From: Leucobacter soli
GTDB taxonomy: Bacteria; Actinomycetota; Actinomycetes; Actinomycetales; Microbacteriaceae
Assembly (NCBI RefSeq): GCF_910593785.1
Contig: NZ_CAJVAP010000015.1
Span: forward strand, 1 to 64,000
Direction: 5' to 3'
Length of the DNA stretch: 64,000 nt
Shown: positions 8,207 through 17,094 of the stretch, piece by piece
Layout of the letters: each line of letters starts with the position of its first letter
How positions within the stretch are numbered: position 1 is the first letter of the stretch
Notes under the pieces: model-generated
The model's database searches: none
What the model was told of the DNA's origin: nothing
What the model saw: the letters and a program-made list of their open reading frames with translations, nothing else
Made by a program: the position numbers and the translations under genes

Positions 8207-8692
8207 CTACAGCTCCCCGAGCCCCTCGAGCACTTCGCTCGCCAGTCTGAAGCCCTCGTTCGCGACCGGCACCCCGCAGTAGAGGCCGGCCTGCAGGATC
8301 ACCTCTTTGATCTCGTCGACCGTCAGCCCGTTGCGCCGAGCGGCAGCGACGTGCATCTTGAACTCGCCGTGATGCCCGAGCGCGAGCATCGCCGTCAGCA
8401 CCGCGACCGAGCGCTCCCGCCGCGAGAGCCCGGGCCGCGACCAGATGTCGCCCCAGGCGTTGCGGGTGATGTAATCCTGGAAGTCGGCGGTGAAGCCGCT
8501 CGTGCCCGCGATCGCGCGATCCACATGCGCATCCGAGAGCACCTCGCGCCGCACCGTCATGCCGCGCTCGTAGCGCTCGGCGTCGCTGAGGCCGGATTCA
8601 GCCGGGCGAGGATCAACGCCGAGGCCGGTCTCAACCGGCCGGCCGTCAGCACCGCGGCCGGCCCCGCCCGGTCGCTCCGCCCCCGCGTTCAC
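8207..8692 (-). CDS. pcaC: 4-carboxymuconolactone decarboxylase
   Basis: Decarboxylates gamma-carboxymuconolactone to beta-ketoadipate enol-lactone. The family core (L-G-H-H-G-E-F-K-M-H, then D-E-I-K-E-V-I-L-Q-A-G-L-Y-C-G-V-P) occupies the C-terminal 110 residues. The GTG at 8692 overlaps the pcaD stop by four bases (GTGA), giving 161 residues with an N-terminal Pro/Gly/Ala-rich extension; an internal ATG at 8560 would give the length of a classical PcaC. In many actinobacteria PcaD and PcaC are one fused protein (PcaL), and this extension resembles such a linker. Last gene of pcaHGBDC. Confidence 0.92.
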   Translation of the reverse strand: MNAGAERPGGAGRGADGRPVETGLGVDPRPAESGLSDAERYERGMTVRREVLSDAHVDRAIAGTSGFTADFQDYITRNAWGDIWSRPGLSRRERSVAVLTAMLALGHHGEFKMHVAAARRNGLTVDEIKEVILQAGLYCGVPVANEGFRLASEVLEGLGEL

Positions 8693-9468
8693 CGCAGTCC
8701 TCCGAAGAACTCGAGCAGCGCGTCGGCCGTCGCGGCGGGCTTCTCGGCGGGCGGCTGGTGCGCGGCCCCGGCGACCATCTGCTTGCGGGCGCGCTGTGCG
8801 CGAGTCACGATCTCGTCCTGCTTCGGCTCGGTGCCGACGGTGTCGTGCTCGCCCCAGAGTGCGAGCAGCGGCACCTCGATCTCGCCGAGCTGTTCGCGCA
8901 CGTCGTACGAGGCGAGCGCTTCGGCGCAGCGCGCGTAGCCCTCGGCCGAGGTCTCCTGCAGCACGCGCAGGATCCGCCCCACCATCACCGGCTCCTCGGT
9001 GAACGCCTCGGGCGCGAACCACACCTTCGACGAGGCGGCGACGAGCGAGGCCGGCGACTGCTCGCGCACCAGCTGCGCGCGCGCCTGCCAGTGCTCGGGG
9101 CCGCCGAGTTCGGCGCCCGAGGCGATGATCGCGGCGCCGCGTACCCGATCGGGGTGCCGCACCGCGAGCTCGAGGCCGAGCGCACCGCCGATCGAGACGC
9201 CGGCGTAGAAGAATCGGCCGTCATCCGAGAGCCCGCCCGCCGCCTCGGCGACGGCATCGGCGAGTTCGGCGAGCGTGAAGGGCGCGTTCGGCACCGGGGC
9301 GCCCTCGTGCCCGGGCAGGGTGAGCAGGGTGACGCGGTAGTCGGTGGCGAGGGCCGGCACCGCGTTCTCCCAGATGAGGGTGCCGGTGCCGAGGGAGTGA
9401 CCGAGCACGAGCAGCGGCGCACCCGCGGGGCCGGTCGGTTCGGTCAGGAGGATCGGTGGGGTGGTCAT
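8689..9468 (-). CDS. pcaD: 3-oxoadipate enol-lactonase
   Basis: Alpha/beta hydrolase of 259 residues predicted to open beta-ketoadipate enol-lactone to beta-ketoadipate. Visible elements: the oxyanion region L-G-H-S-L-G-T-G-T near residue 25, the nucleophile elbow G-V-S-I-G-G with S92, and a C-terminal G-A-A-H-Q-P-P-A histidine. AAGGAGA precedes the ATG at 9468. The start is about 60 bases after pcaB, with a REP-like palindrome in between, and its stop overlaps pcaC by four bases. Context in the pca operon makes the assignment firm. Confidence 0.92.
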   Translation of the reverse strand: MTTPPILLTEPTGPAGAPLLVLGHSLGTGTLIWENAVPALATDYRVTLLTLPGHEGAPVPNAPFTLAELADAVAEAAGGLSDDGRFFYAGVSIGGALGLELAVRHPDRVRGAAIIASGAELGGPEHWQARAQLVREQSPASLVAASSKVWFAPEAFTEEPVMVGRILRVLQETSAEGYARCAEALASYDVREQLGEIEVPLLALWGEHDTVGTEPKQDEIVTRAQRARKQMVAGAAHQPPAEKPAATADALLEFFGGLR

Positions 9469-9485
9469 GCGGTCTCCTTGGACGT

Positions 9486-9525
9486 CGTCATCAGAGTGGA
9501 TCCTGCGACTGCGCGCAGGATGACG
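9486..9525. repeat. REP-like palindrome between pcaB and pcaD
   Basis: Nested inverted repeats: outer CGTCATC (9486-9492) with GATGACG (9519-9525), inner TCCTGCG (9501-9507) with CGCAGGA (9514-9520). It belongs to the same dispersed intergenic family as 4936, 20097, 60624 and 60669 and lies inside an operon, where it could act as a stem-loop in the mRNA. Confidence 0.8.
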
Positions 9526-9527
9526 AG

Positions 9528-10880
9528 TTACTCATCTGCCTCGCGGGCGTTGGTGACGCGGTCGACGAGTACGCCGGCCAGGCCCGTGTAGCCGGCGGGG
9601 TCGAGCAGGTCGGCGATGTCGATGCCCGTGCCTTCGAGCCCCGGCTCGGCGCGCAGCAGCGCCGCGAGGTCGGCCCCCCGGCCGGCGGCGGCGACGATCT
9701 CGGCGACCCGCTCGGCGCCGATGATCGGGCCGAGCACGAGCGAGATGCGCTCGGCGACGATGAGCCCGCCGGTCAGCGCGAGGTTGCGCTCGACGGCGTC
9801 GCTGTCGACGCGGAGTCCGGAGACCAGTTCGGCGGCGTTGCCGGCGGCGCCGAGGGCGAGTCGCAGCAGCTCTCGCAGCGTCTGCCACTCGGCATGCCAG
9901 GCGCCGTCCGGGCGCTCGTCGACGAAGAGGCCGGCTGCCGCGTGCAGAGTCGCGGCGAGATGCGGGGCGCGGATCGCGGCCGATCGGATCAGCACGGAGC
10001 CGACCGGGTTGCGCTTCTGGGGCATCGCGGAGGATCCACCACCGGATCCCTCTGCCAATTCGCCGATCTCGGTGCGGCTGAGGGTCGCGACATCGGCGGC
10101 GATGCGACCGAGTGCGCCGATCGCCTGCGCGAGCGCCTCGCCGAGTTCGGTGACCGGCCAGCGCACGGTGTGCCAGGCGCCGTCGGGGATCGCGAGCCCG
10201 AGGATCTCGGCGTAGACGTCGGGGAGCGCCTCCGCCGATGCCGCCCCGCTGATCTGGACGAACGAGGCGAGCGTGCCGCCGGCGCCCGCGAGCTGCACCG
10301 GCAACTGGGCGAGCGCTTCGTCGAGCTTGAGCGCGGCGCGGTCGACGCCCTGCGCCCAGTTCGCGGCGCGCAGGCCGAGCGTGGTCGGCACGGCGTGCTG
10401 GGTGAGGGTGCGTGCCGCGGCCGTCTGATCGCGGTGCTCGGCGGCGAAGGCCGTCAGCGCCTCGTCGATCTCGACCAGGTGCGCGAGCACCTCGAACCCC
10501 GCATCGCGCGCGAAGAGCATGAGCGCCGTGTCGAGGATGTCCTGGCTCGTCGCTCCCCGGTGCACCCACTCGCGCGCGCCCTCGGGCACCCCGGCGCGCA
10601 GCATGCCGACGAGCGGGATCACCGGGTTGCCGCCGGCGACCGACCGCTCGACCAGCTCGGCCAGGTCGAGACGTTCGAAGCCGGCTCCGAGCGCACCCGC
10701 GGCATCGACGCCGAAGGTCTGCTCGAACCCGATGGCGGCCGCTTCGGGGGCGATGTCGAGCTCGGCCCAGGCCTGCGTCAGCGCCAGCTCGGCCCGGATC
10801 AGGGCGATCGCGAACACCGCATCGCTCACCGCGTGATCGTGCCCCACCGTGACTGGGGAGAGCAGCCCCGTGTCGATCAC
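9528..10880 (-). CDS. pcaB: 3-carboxy-cis,cis-muconate cycloisomerase
   Basis: Fumarase/aspartase-superfamily enzyme turning 3-carboxy-cis,cis-muconate into gamma-carboxymuconolactone. The superfamily signature G-S-S-A-M-P-Q-K-R-N-P-V is present, as are the H-R-G-A-T-S-Q-D-I-L-D and Q-H-A-V-P-T-T-L active-site regions. I set the start at the GTG at 10880 because a GGAGGGG ribosome site lies nine bases upstream and the protein then begins near the conserved D-T-G-L-L-S-P; the frame also runs to a TTG at 10934 overlapping pcaG. About 450 residues is normal for PcaB. Third gene of pcaHGBDC. Confidence 0.92.
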   Translation of the reverse strand: MIDTGLLSPVTVGHDHAVSDAVFAIALIRAELALTQAWAELDIAPEAAAIGFEQTFGVDAAGALGAGFERLDLAELVERSVAGGNPVIPLVGMLRAGVPEGAREWVHRGATSQDILDTALMLFARDAGFEVLAHLVEIDEALTAFAAEHRDQTAAARTLTQHAVPTTLGLRAANWAQGVDRAALKLDEALAQLPVQLAGAGGTLASFVQISGAASAEALPDVYAEILGLAIPDGAWHTVRWPVTELGEALAQAIGALGRIAADVATLSRTEIGELAEGSGGGSSAMPQKRNPVGSVLIRSAAIRAPHLAATLHAAAGLFVDERPDGAWHAEWQTLRELLRLALGAAGNAAELVSGLRVDSDAVERNLALTGGLIVAERISLVLGPIIGAERVAEIVAAAGRGADLAALLRAEPGLEGTGIDIADLLDPAGYTGLAGVLVDRVTNAREADE

Positions 10881-10923
10881 GATCCGACTCCCCTCCGGGG
10901 AGTCGCGCGAGTCCTGCGCCGCG

Positions 10924-11511
10924 TCAGAATGCAATGAAGACGGTCTCCCCTTCGCCCTGCAGGCGAATGTCTCGTCGCAGCCCGCCGTCGGGCGTGCGCT
11001 CGAGAATCAGCGTAGCGCGCTCGTCGTCGTCGAGGGAGCTCAGCAGAGGATCCGCGGCGTTCGCCGCCTCGTTCTCTGGGAGGTAGAAACGCGTGTGCAG
11101 CTTGTTCGGCAGGCCGCGCGCGTAGACGATGACGACGAAGAACGGGGCCTCGCCGTCGACGGATCCGGGTTCGCGCGTCCAGAACTCGAAGTGCCCCTCA
11201 TCGGTGGTGAAAGCGCGGCCGAAGCCCGTGAAGGTGTGGCCGTCGCGCGCGAAGGCCCCGCGGGCCATCGGCACGGTGCCGTCGCTGTCGGCCTGCCAGA
11301 TCTCGACCATCGAGTCGGGCACCGGGTCGCCCTGCCCGTCGAGCACGCGGCCGCTCAGCACGAACGAGCCCGGCGAGTGCGGGTGGACGACCTCGTGCTT
11401 CTTCTCGTAGTCGGTGCCGAAGGCGAAGAAGGGGCCGACGGTCTGGCCGGGCGTCGGCACGAGCGTGCGCTCGGGCACGGCCGAGGTGTCGAGATCGCGT
11501 GCGCGCTTCAT
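10924..11511 (-). CDS. pcaG: Protocatechuate 3,4-dioxygenase alpha subunit
   Basis: The 195-residue alpha chain of the intradiol dioxygenase that opens protocatechuate between its hydroxyl groups. It has the family regions P-T-P-G-Q-T-V-G-P-F-F, G-R-V-L-D-G-Q-G-D-P-V-P-D-S-M-V-E-I-W-Q and a C-terminal beta-sandwich, but not the full iron-ligand set, which PcaH carries. The ATG at 11511 overlaps the pcaH stop by one base (TGATG), so the two subunits are coupled for equal synthesis. Confidence 0.94.
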   Translation of the reverse strand: MKRARDLDTSAVPERTLVPTPGQTVGPFFAFGTDYEKKHEVVHPHSPGSFVLSGRVLDGQGDPVPDSMVEIWQADSDGTVPMARGAFARDGHTFTGFGRAFTTDEGHFEFWTREPGSVDGEAPFFVVIVYARGLPNKLHTRFYLPENEAANAADPLLSSLDDDERATLILERTPDGGLRRDIRLQGEGETVFIAF

Positions 11512-12347
11512 CAGTGCTCCTCTTCGTCGAACCAGCCGGCATTCTCGAACCAGGTGGCGTCGGGCCCGTCGACCACGATGTCGAAGCGGTAGCCCATCGA
11601 GAACTCGGGCACGCTCAGATCGTGGTCGTAGATGCCGATCAGGCGGTCGCGATCTCTCTGGTCTCGAATCGTGTTGTAGATCGGGTCGAGCGCGAAGAGC
11701 GGATCGCCCGGGAAGTACATCTGCGTCACGATGCGCTGGGTGAAGGATCGCCCGAAGATCGAGAAGTGGATGTGCGCGGGGCGCCAGGCGTTGATGTGGT
11801 TCTTCCACGGATAGGGGCCCGGCTTGATCGTCGTGAAGGTGTATTCGCCGCGGTCGTTCGTGATCGTGCGGCCGGCGCCGAAGAAATTCGGGTCGATCGG
11901 CGCGGGGTGCTGATCGCGCTTGTGGATGTAGCGCCCGCCGGCGTTCGCCTGCCAGACCTCGACGAGCTGGTTGGGCAAGGGCCGCCCCCAGGAGTCGAGC
12001 AGACGGCCGGTGACCGTGATCCGCTCGCCCTGCGGCTCGCCCGGGCCGCCGTTGAGCGTCAGGTCGGCCTCGATGGCCTTGATGTCGCGCTGGCCGAAGG
12101 CGGGCGACCAGAGTTCGATGGTCTCGGGATCGGTGTGCCGCGGGTCCTTGGTCGGCGAACGGAAGATGCTCGAGCGGTAGGACGGGAAGTTCAGGATCGT
12201 CTGCGGGAACGCCTCGCCCGCGGCCGCCCGGCGATCGTAGTCGGCGTGCAGCTCGGCGGTCTCGCGATCGATCTGCGCCTGCGACGCGCGATCCGGCGCT
12301 TCGAGCAGCGACTCGGGCGCGGCGGCGACCTTGTCTTCAACGGCCAT
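11511..12347 (-). CDS. pcaH: Protocatechuate 3,4-dioxygenase beta subunit
   Basis: Iron-binding chain of 278 residues. All four non-haem Fe(III) ligands of the intradiol family can be placed: Y140 (G-G-R-Y-I-H), Y179 (P-G-P-Y-P-W), H192 and H194 (R-P-A-H-I-H-F). It is somewhat longer than many PcaH proteins because of an N-terminal extension. AAGGAGA precedes the ATG at 12347. It is the first gene of pcaHGBDC, and a perfect 15-bp palindrome (12415-12429) is centred 75 bp upstream of the start. The operon makes beta-ketoadipate from protocatechuate supplied by PobA. Confidence 0.95.
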   Translation of the reverse strand: MAVEDKVAAAPESLLEAPDRASQAQIDRETAELHADYDRRAAAGEAFPQTILNFPSYRSSIFRSPTKDPRHTDPETIELWSPAFGQRDIKAIEADLTLNGGPGEPQGERITVTGRLLDSWGRPLPNQLVEVWQANAGGRYIHKRDQHPAPIDPNFFGAGRTITNDRGEYTFTTIKPGPYPWKNHINAWRPAHIHFSIFGRSFTQRIVTQMYFPGDPLFALDPIYNTIRDQRDRDRLIGIYDHDLSVPEFSMGYRFDIVVDGPDATWFENAGWFDEEEH

Positions 12348-12414
12348 CTTCGTCTCCTTCGGGTGGTCTCGTCGTACCAGGGTGACAGCGTGGCCGCGAA
12401 GGATCCCCCCGCTC

Positions 12415-12429
12415 TCCCACTCAGTGGGA
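12415..12429. promoter_or_regulatory. IclR-type palindrome upstream of pcaH
   Basis: TCCCACTCAGTGGGA is a perfect palindrome around a central C. It closely matches the palindromes at 22575, 24215 and 25117. It lies about 75 bp before pcaH, upstream of the probable core promoter, a position suited to an activator. Confidence 0.75.
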
Positions 12430-12474
12430 ATGAATGCGGGACCCCCGCTGCGACCGGGGCCGCCCGCCCCGCTC

Positions 12475-13272
12475 CTACGGCTCGCGGATCGCGGCGTGGA
12501 TCTCGCGGGCCGACTGCACCACGAGCGCGCTCAGCCGGCGCTCGGCCTCGGCGCCGGCCACGCGTTCGAGGTGCACCACCAGCCCGACCGCGATCGGAGG
12601 TAGGCCGCCGACGTGCGGCAGCGCGACCGCGACCGACACGTTGCCGAGCGTCATCTGCTCGCGAGTCGTCGCGTAACCGCGCGCGCGGGTGCGCTCGATC
12701 TCGGCGCGCAGTTCGGCCTCGTCGATGACCGTGTGCACGGTCTCGCGGTCTCGCGGCGTCGAGAACCAGCGCCGCAACCACTCCTCGTCGCGACCTGCGA
12801 GCAGCGCCCGGCCTACGCCGGTCGCGTGCAGCGGGCCCCGCCCGCCGGCCCGGCTGATCGTCGGGATCGACTGCCGGCCCGTGACCCGGTCGACGTAGAG
12901 GGCGTGGGATCGCTCCGGATCGGGGCCGTCGAGCACGGCGAGATGCACGTTCTCGCCCGTGGCCTCGTAGAGCCGCACGAGGTGCGGCAGCGCCCGCTCG
13001 CGCAGGCGCAGCGACAGCGGCGAGAGCTCGCCGAGCTCCCAGAGCCGCGGGCCGACCGCATAGCGGTGATCGGGCACCCGCACCAGCAGCCCGTGCCGCA
13101 GCAGCGTGCCGATCAGGCGGTGCATCGTCGAGGGCGCGAGGCCGGTGCGCTCCGACAATTCGACGGCGCTCAGCTCCGGCTCGTCCTCCGAGAAGCTGCC
13201 GAGCAGGCCGAGGGCGCGGTCGAGCACCCCTTGGGGGCTCGACGCATCGGCGCTGCGAACCCCTTCGCTCAT
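12475..13272 (-). CDS. IclR-family transcriptional regulator
   Basis: A 265-residue IclR protein: winged helix at about residues 15-75 (E-L-S-E-R-T-G-L-A-P-S-T-M-H-R-L-I) and a C-terminal effector domain with the conserved L-H-A-T-G-V-G-R-A-L-L-A. GAGGAGG precedes the ATG at 13272. It sits between the pca operon and the end of the cre operon on the same strand, so it is a candidate regulator of either. The effector is probably an aromatic acid, but this is inference. Confidence 0.88.
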   Translation of the reverse strand: MSEGVRSADASSPQGVLDRALGLLGSFSEDEPELSAVELSERTGLAPSTMHRLIGTLLRHGLLVRVPDHRYAVGPRLWELGELSPLSLRLRERALPHLVRLYEATGENVHLAVLDGPDPERSHALYVDRVTGRQSIPTISRAGGRGPLHATGVGRALLAGRDEEWLRRWFSTPRDRETVHTVIDEAELRAEIERTRARGYATTREQMTLGNVSVAVALPHVGGLPPIAVGLVVHLERVAGAEAERRLSALVVQSAREIHAAIREP

Positions 13273-13397
13273 CTCCGCCTCCTCGTACCCGCTGCCCGCT
13301 ACCTGCGGCCCGGCGCCTGTCGCCGGCTCCCCAAGCTGCCGCCGCCACTCCCGAGGCTACCGCCGCCGCTCCCCTTCATGCGTCGGGGTGATGCACC

Positions 13398-13409
13398 ATT
13401 CCGCGGAAT
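13398..13409. promoter_or_regulatory. Palindrome ATTCCGCGGAAT upstream of IclR gene
   Basis: A perfect 12-bp palindrome, 126 bp upstream of the regulator at 12475-13272, in the 226-bp gap below creC. It shares the TTCC...GGAA half-sites of the other IclR-type sites with a shorter centre, so it may be an autoregulatory site. Confidence 0.4.
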
Positions 13410-13498
13410 AGCGCGTCAAACCGACAAACGAAACACGGCGAGTGACGGCACCCGCCCGGCTGCAGGGCTCAGCCGACAACAGCTCGGCCGGCAACGCC

Positions 13499-14992
13499 TC
13501 AGTCGGCCCGGCGGTGGATCGACTTGAACGCGATGTACTGCTCCAGCCCCTCGATGCCGTACTCCACGCCCATGCCCGAGTCGTGGCGCCCGCCGAAGGG
13601 CGCCGCGTGGTTCGACGCGAAGAAGTTGATGCCGACCGAACCGCTGTCGATGCGTTCGGCCACCTCGAAAGCGCGCTGCTCGTCCACCGAGAACACGATG
13701 CCGCCCAGGCCGAACGGCGTGCTGTTCGCGATCCCGATCGCCTCGTCGAGGTCGCCGTAGGGCTGGATCGTGACGACCGGGCCGAAGATCTCCTCTCGCG
13801 CGACCCGCATTTCGGGGCTCACGTCGGCCAGCACGGTCGGCGCGATGAAGAAGCCGGGCCCTGGGAGCGGATCGCCGCCCGTCGCGAAGCGGGCGCCCTC
13901 CGCGCGTGCTGAGGCGAGGTGGTCGAGCACCGAATCGTACTGGGCGCGATTCGCGACCGGGCCGAACACGGTACCGGGTTCGAAGGGGTCGCCCTGCGGT
14001 GCGCCCGCCACCACCTCGGTGATGCGCGCGACGATCTCCTCGTAGCGCGAGCGGGGGGCGAGAATGCGGGTCGAGATGTAGCAGGTCTGCCCCGAGTTGC
14101 GCATGCACGAGCGTACGAAGACGCGGGCGAAGGCGTCGAGGTCGACGTCGTCGAGCAGGATCGCCGCGGACTTGCCGCCGAGCTCGAGCGTGACCGGCCG
14201 CAGCAGCTCGCCGCAGGCCGCGGCGATCCTGCGCCCCACCTCGGTGGAGCCGGTGAAGGCGACCTTGTCCACCTGCGGATGCCGCACCATCGCATCGCCG
14301 GTGCGGCCGTTGCCGGTGACCAGGTTGACGACTCCGGGCGGCACGCCGGCCGCGGCGGCGGCTTCGACGATGTGCCGGATCGAGAGCGGCGTCGGCGACG
14401 CCGGCTTGATCACCACCGTGTTGCCGGCGAGCAGCGCCGGAGCGAGCTTGATGACGACCAGGTTGATCGGGAAGTTCCAGGGCGCGATGAGCGCGCAGAC
14501 GCCGAGCGGATCGCGGCGCACGACGCTCTCTGCCGAGCCTCCGCCACCGCCATGCGGGAACGGTCGCACGTCCTCGCGCTCGAGATGGCCGGCGAGCGTG
14601 GCGAAGTAGCGCAGGATCCCGGCGGCGTTCGCCGCCGCTCCGCCGGTCTCGGCCACCGGTGAGCCGTTCTCACGGGTGTTGGTCGCCGACAGCGCCTCGG
14701 CGCGCGCCTCGACCTCGTCGGCGAAGCGCAGCAGCACCCCGGCTCGCTCGCTCGGCGCCATGCGGGGCCACGGCCCCTCGTCGAAGGCGCGTCGGGCCGC
14801 GACCATGGCGGCGTCGAGATCCTCGGTCGAAGCCACCGGAACGCTCGCCCAGGCCTCCCCCGTCGCCGGGTTCACGACCTCGATGCGGCCGGTGCCGGTC
14901 GACGGTCGCCATTCTCCGTCGATGAAGTGATCGCCGGTATGCCAAGGGTCGTTCCGGTAGTCCGTCGTCCCGGGGCCCGATCCGTCGCTCAT
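13499..14992 (-). CDS. creC: 4-hydroxybenzaldehyde dehydrogenase (CreC-like)
   Basis: NAD(P)-dependent aldehyde dehydrogenase of 497 residues. The nucleophile is C304 (N-S-G-Q-T-C), the general base E270 (V-T-L-E-L-G-G-K-S), and the cofactor-contacting P-W-N-F-P and F-T-G-S-T-E-V-G motifs are present. It is the last gene of the cre-type operon; its ATG overlaps the creD stop by four bases. By position and pathway it should oxidise 4-hydroxybenzaldehyde to 4-hydroxybenzoate, the last step before PobA. The enzyme class is certain; the substrate comes from the match with the C. glutamicum cre gene order. Confidence 0.85.
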   Translation of the reverse strand: MSDGSGPGTTDYRNDPWHTGDHFIDGEWRPSTGTGRIEVVNPATGEAWASVPVASTEDLDAAMVAARRAFDEGPWPRMAPSERAGVLLRFADEVEARAEALSATNTRENGSPVAETGGAAANAAGILRYFATLAGHLEREDVRPFPHGGGGGSAESVVRRDPLGVCALIAPWNFPINLVVIKLAPALLAGNTVVIKPASPTPLSIRHIVEAAAAAGVPPGVVNLVTGNGRTGDAMVRHPQVDKVAFTGSTEVGRRIAAACGELLRPVTLELGGKSAAILLDDVDLDAFARVFVRSCMRNSGQTCYISTRILAPRSRYEEIVARITEVVAGAPQGDPFEPGTVFGPVANRAQYDSVLDHLASARAEGARFATGGDPLPGPGFFIAPTVLADVSPEMRVAREEIFGPVVTIQPYGDLDEAIGIANSTPFGLGGIVFSVDEQRAFEVAERIDSGSVGINFFASNHAAPFGGRHDSGMGVEYGIEGLEQYIAFKSIHRRAD

Positions 14993-15696
14993 GGCCGCAC
15001 CGTCCGTTTCTGCGCGGACCCTCGCAGCACCGAGGTCTTCAGCAGGGCCTGGGAACGGTCGAGATCCGCGTTCGCCATCGCGATCGCGGCCTCCGTCAGC
15101 AGTTCGGGAACGATCTCGGCGCGCAGACGGTCGGAATAGGTGGCGGGGTCGAGCCCGAACCAGCCGGAGGCCAGAGCGATGCCGGCGTGGTCGAAGCGCC
15201 ACAACCGGTCGGCGTCGCGCACGAGCGCGTCCTCGAGCGATCGCGCCTCGGCCCGGGTGTCGTGCCCGTCGATGATCGCGCAGACCGCGTCGACGAACGC
15301 CGGGTCGTAGCCGAGCGGAGGGAGCACCTCACGGGCGATCGCGCAGCCCTGCTGCTCGTGCTGGAATCGGATGTCGGCCTTGCGCCAGTCGCCGCCGAAC
15401 CCCTCGGAGATGATGCGGGTCTCGTCGACGCGCCCCCAGCCGGTGTCGTGCAGCAGGATGCTCACGCGCACGAGAACCGCGTCGGCCTCGGGGTGCGCGG
15501 CCACCAGGCGCTCGCCGAAGGCCAACGAGATGGGCAGGTGCACGTCGTTGGAACGGGCGCGGGTCTCGGGGATCACCGCCGCCCATATCGGGTCGAGGTC
15601 CGTATCTGCGGGCGGTGTCGTCTGAATCGGCGAAGTGTCGATCGGCCCGTTCGCCGGGATCGGTGTCGTTCGCGGGAGGGGGGTGGGCGGCGTCAC
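14989..15696 (-). CDS. creD: HD-domain aryl-phosphate hydrolase (CreD-like)
   Basis: HD-superfamily metal phosphohydrolase of 235 residues. Candidate metal ligands are H53, H83-D84 (L-L-H-D-T-G-W), H113 or H145-D146 (D-G-H-D), and D161/D163. In the cre pathway this enzyme removes the phosphate from the oxidised 4-cresyl phosphate to free 4-hydroxybenzyl alcohol. The GTG at 15696 has GGAGAG seven bases upstream. The N-terminal 30 residues are Pro/Thr-rich and probably disordered. It overlaps creC by four bases. A related protein at 23492-24172 shares the H-D-T-G-W and D-A-D-(R/K)-L-W-R signatures. Confidence 0.82.
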   Translation of the reverse strand: MTPPTPLPRTTPIPANGPIDTSPIQTTPPADTDLDPIWAAVIPETRARSNDVHLPISLAFGERLVAAHPEADAVLVRVSILLHDTGWGRVDETRIISEGFGGDWRKADIRFQHEQQGCAIAREVLPPLGYDPAFVDAVCAIIDGHDTRAEARSLEDALVRDADRLWRFDHAGIALASGWFGLDPATYSDRLRAEIVPELLTEAAIAMANADLDRSQALLKTSVLRGSAQKRTVRP

Positions 15697-15700
15697 GGTG

Positions 15701-17092
15701 CTACTCTCCAGTTCTTCCGGTCGGGCGTGCGGGTTCGGCGACGAGTCCGGCGGCGGGTCCGGCGGGGACGGCTGCGGATCCGGTCGGGGCGGCGTCTGCC
15801 GGTTCCCGGTGCTCGGCGGCCAGCACCGACTTCAGCGGGACGGCGAGATCTCCGACGGCCTCGGCCGGCAGGTTCACCCCCGAGTTCAGCGCCTGGCGCA
15901 CCATCATGAAGTCGAGAGGCGCGTTGATGCAGTCGGCGGCGATCAGCTGCTCGCCGCGGTAGTACAGGATCGAGAGCTTGCGCGGCGCGGCGCCGGCCTC
16001 GCCCTCCGGGCTGCGATTCACGACGCGGTCGTACCCGGCCGAGAGCCCGGCGATCTGCAGCTTCAGCTCGCCCTGATTCGACCAGAACCAGGGGATGCCG
16101 CCGTACTCCTCCTGCCGCCCCATGACGGCGTAGGCCGCCACCTTGGCCTGCTCGATGGCGTGGTTCACGCTCTCGAAGCGCACCCGCTCGCCTGCCGGCG
16201 AGTTCGGGATCGGGTTGGGCAGGTTCGAGCAGTCGCCGACGGCGAGCGTGAAGCCGTCGGAGGCGACGGCGCAACGGTCGACCACGATGCCGTTGTCGAC
16301 GTCGAGGCCCAGCTGCTCGGCGAGCAGCGTGTTCGGGATCACACCGATGCCGACGAGCACGAGGTCGGCCGGGATCGTCTCGCCGTCGACCACGACGCCG
16401 GTGACGCGGGATGCTCCGTCGGCGCCCTCCTCACCGATGATGGCCTCGGTCGCGGCTCCGAGGCGCACGTCGATGCCCTGCGCGACGTGATGGGCGCGGA
16501 TGAACTCGGCGGTCTCGGGCCCCACGGCCCGGCCGACGAGCCGCGACCCGAACTCGACGATCGTCACGTTCTTGCCCATGGAGTGCAGGCTGGCCGCCGC
16601 CTCGATGCCGATGAAGCCGCCGCCGATCACGACGACGTTCTCGATTCCGGGGGCGCGCGCCTTGAGCTCGAGCGCATCGTCGGCCGTGCGCAGGTACAGC
16701 ACGCCATCGAGCTCGGCGCCCGGGATCGCGAGCCGGCGCGCGCTCGCGCCGACGGTCAGCGCGAGCCGGTCGAAGGCGAACTCGCGGCCGGTCGCCGAGC
16801 GGGCGATGCCGGATCCGGCGGCAGTGCCGGCATCGCGCGTCGAGACGTGCTCGATCCACTCGCCCTTGACGACATCGATGCGGTGCTCCTCCCAGTACTC
16901 CCGGCTGCGGTAGATCAGCGACTCCTTCGTGATCTTGTCCTGCAGGAACTCCTTCGAGAGCGCCGGCCGCTGGTACGGGCGGTGATCCTCGTCTCCCAGC
17001 AGCGTGATCGGGGGCTCGTAGCCGAGCGCCCGCAGCGAGACGGCGAGCTGCACGCCCGCCTGAGACGAGCCGATGATGAGCAGGCCGGCCAT
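15701..17092 (-). CDS. creE: Ferredoxin reductase of the P450 system (CreE-like)
   Basis: FAD/NAD(P)H oxidoreductase of 463 residues, putidaredoxin-reductase type. The FAD-binding L-L-I-I-G-S-S-Q-A-G is at the N-terminus, the NAD(P)-binding V-V-V-I-G-G-G-F-I-G-I-E-A-A in the middle, and the second FAD motif around D-G-F-T-L-A-V-G-D-C. It should pass electrons from NAD(P)H to the ferredoxin CreF. The ATG at 17092 starts two bases after the creF stop; the frame is open further upstream, but only this start fits the FAD motif. The Ala/Pro-rich C-terminal tail of about 45 residues is not typical. Confidence 0.88.
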   Translation of the reverse strand: MAGLLIIGSSQAGVQLAVSLRALGYEPPITLLGDEDHRPYQRPALSKEFLQDKITKESLIYRSREYWEEHRIDVVKGEWIEHVSTRDAGTAAGSGIARSATGREFAFDRLALTVGASARRLAIPGAELDGVLYLRTADDALELKARAPGIENVVVIGGGFIGIEAAASLHSMGKNVTIVEFGSRLVGRAVGPETAEFIRAHHVAQGIDVRLGAATEAIIGEEGADGASRVTGVVVDGETIPADLVLVGIGVIPNTLLAEQLGLDVDNGIVVDRCAVASDGFTLAVGDCSNLPNPIPNSPAGERVRFESVNHAIEQAKVAAYAVMGRQEEYGGIPWFWSNQGELKLQIAGLSAGYDRVVNRSPEGEAGAAPRKLSILYYRGEQLIAADCINAPLDFMMVRQALNSGVNLPAEAVGDLAVPLKSVLAAEHREPADAAPTGSAAVPAGPAAGLVAEPARPTGRTGE

Positions 17093-17094
17093 GA

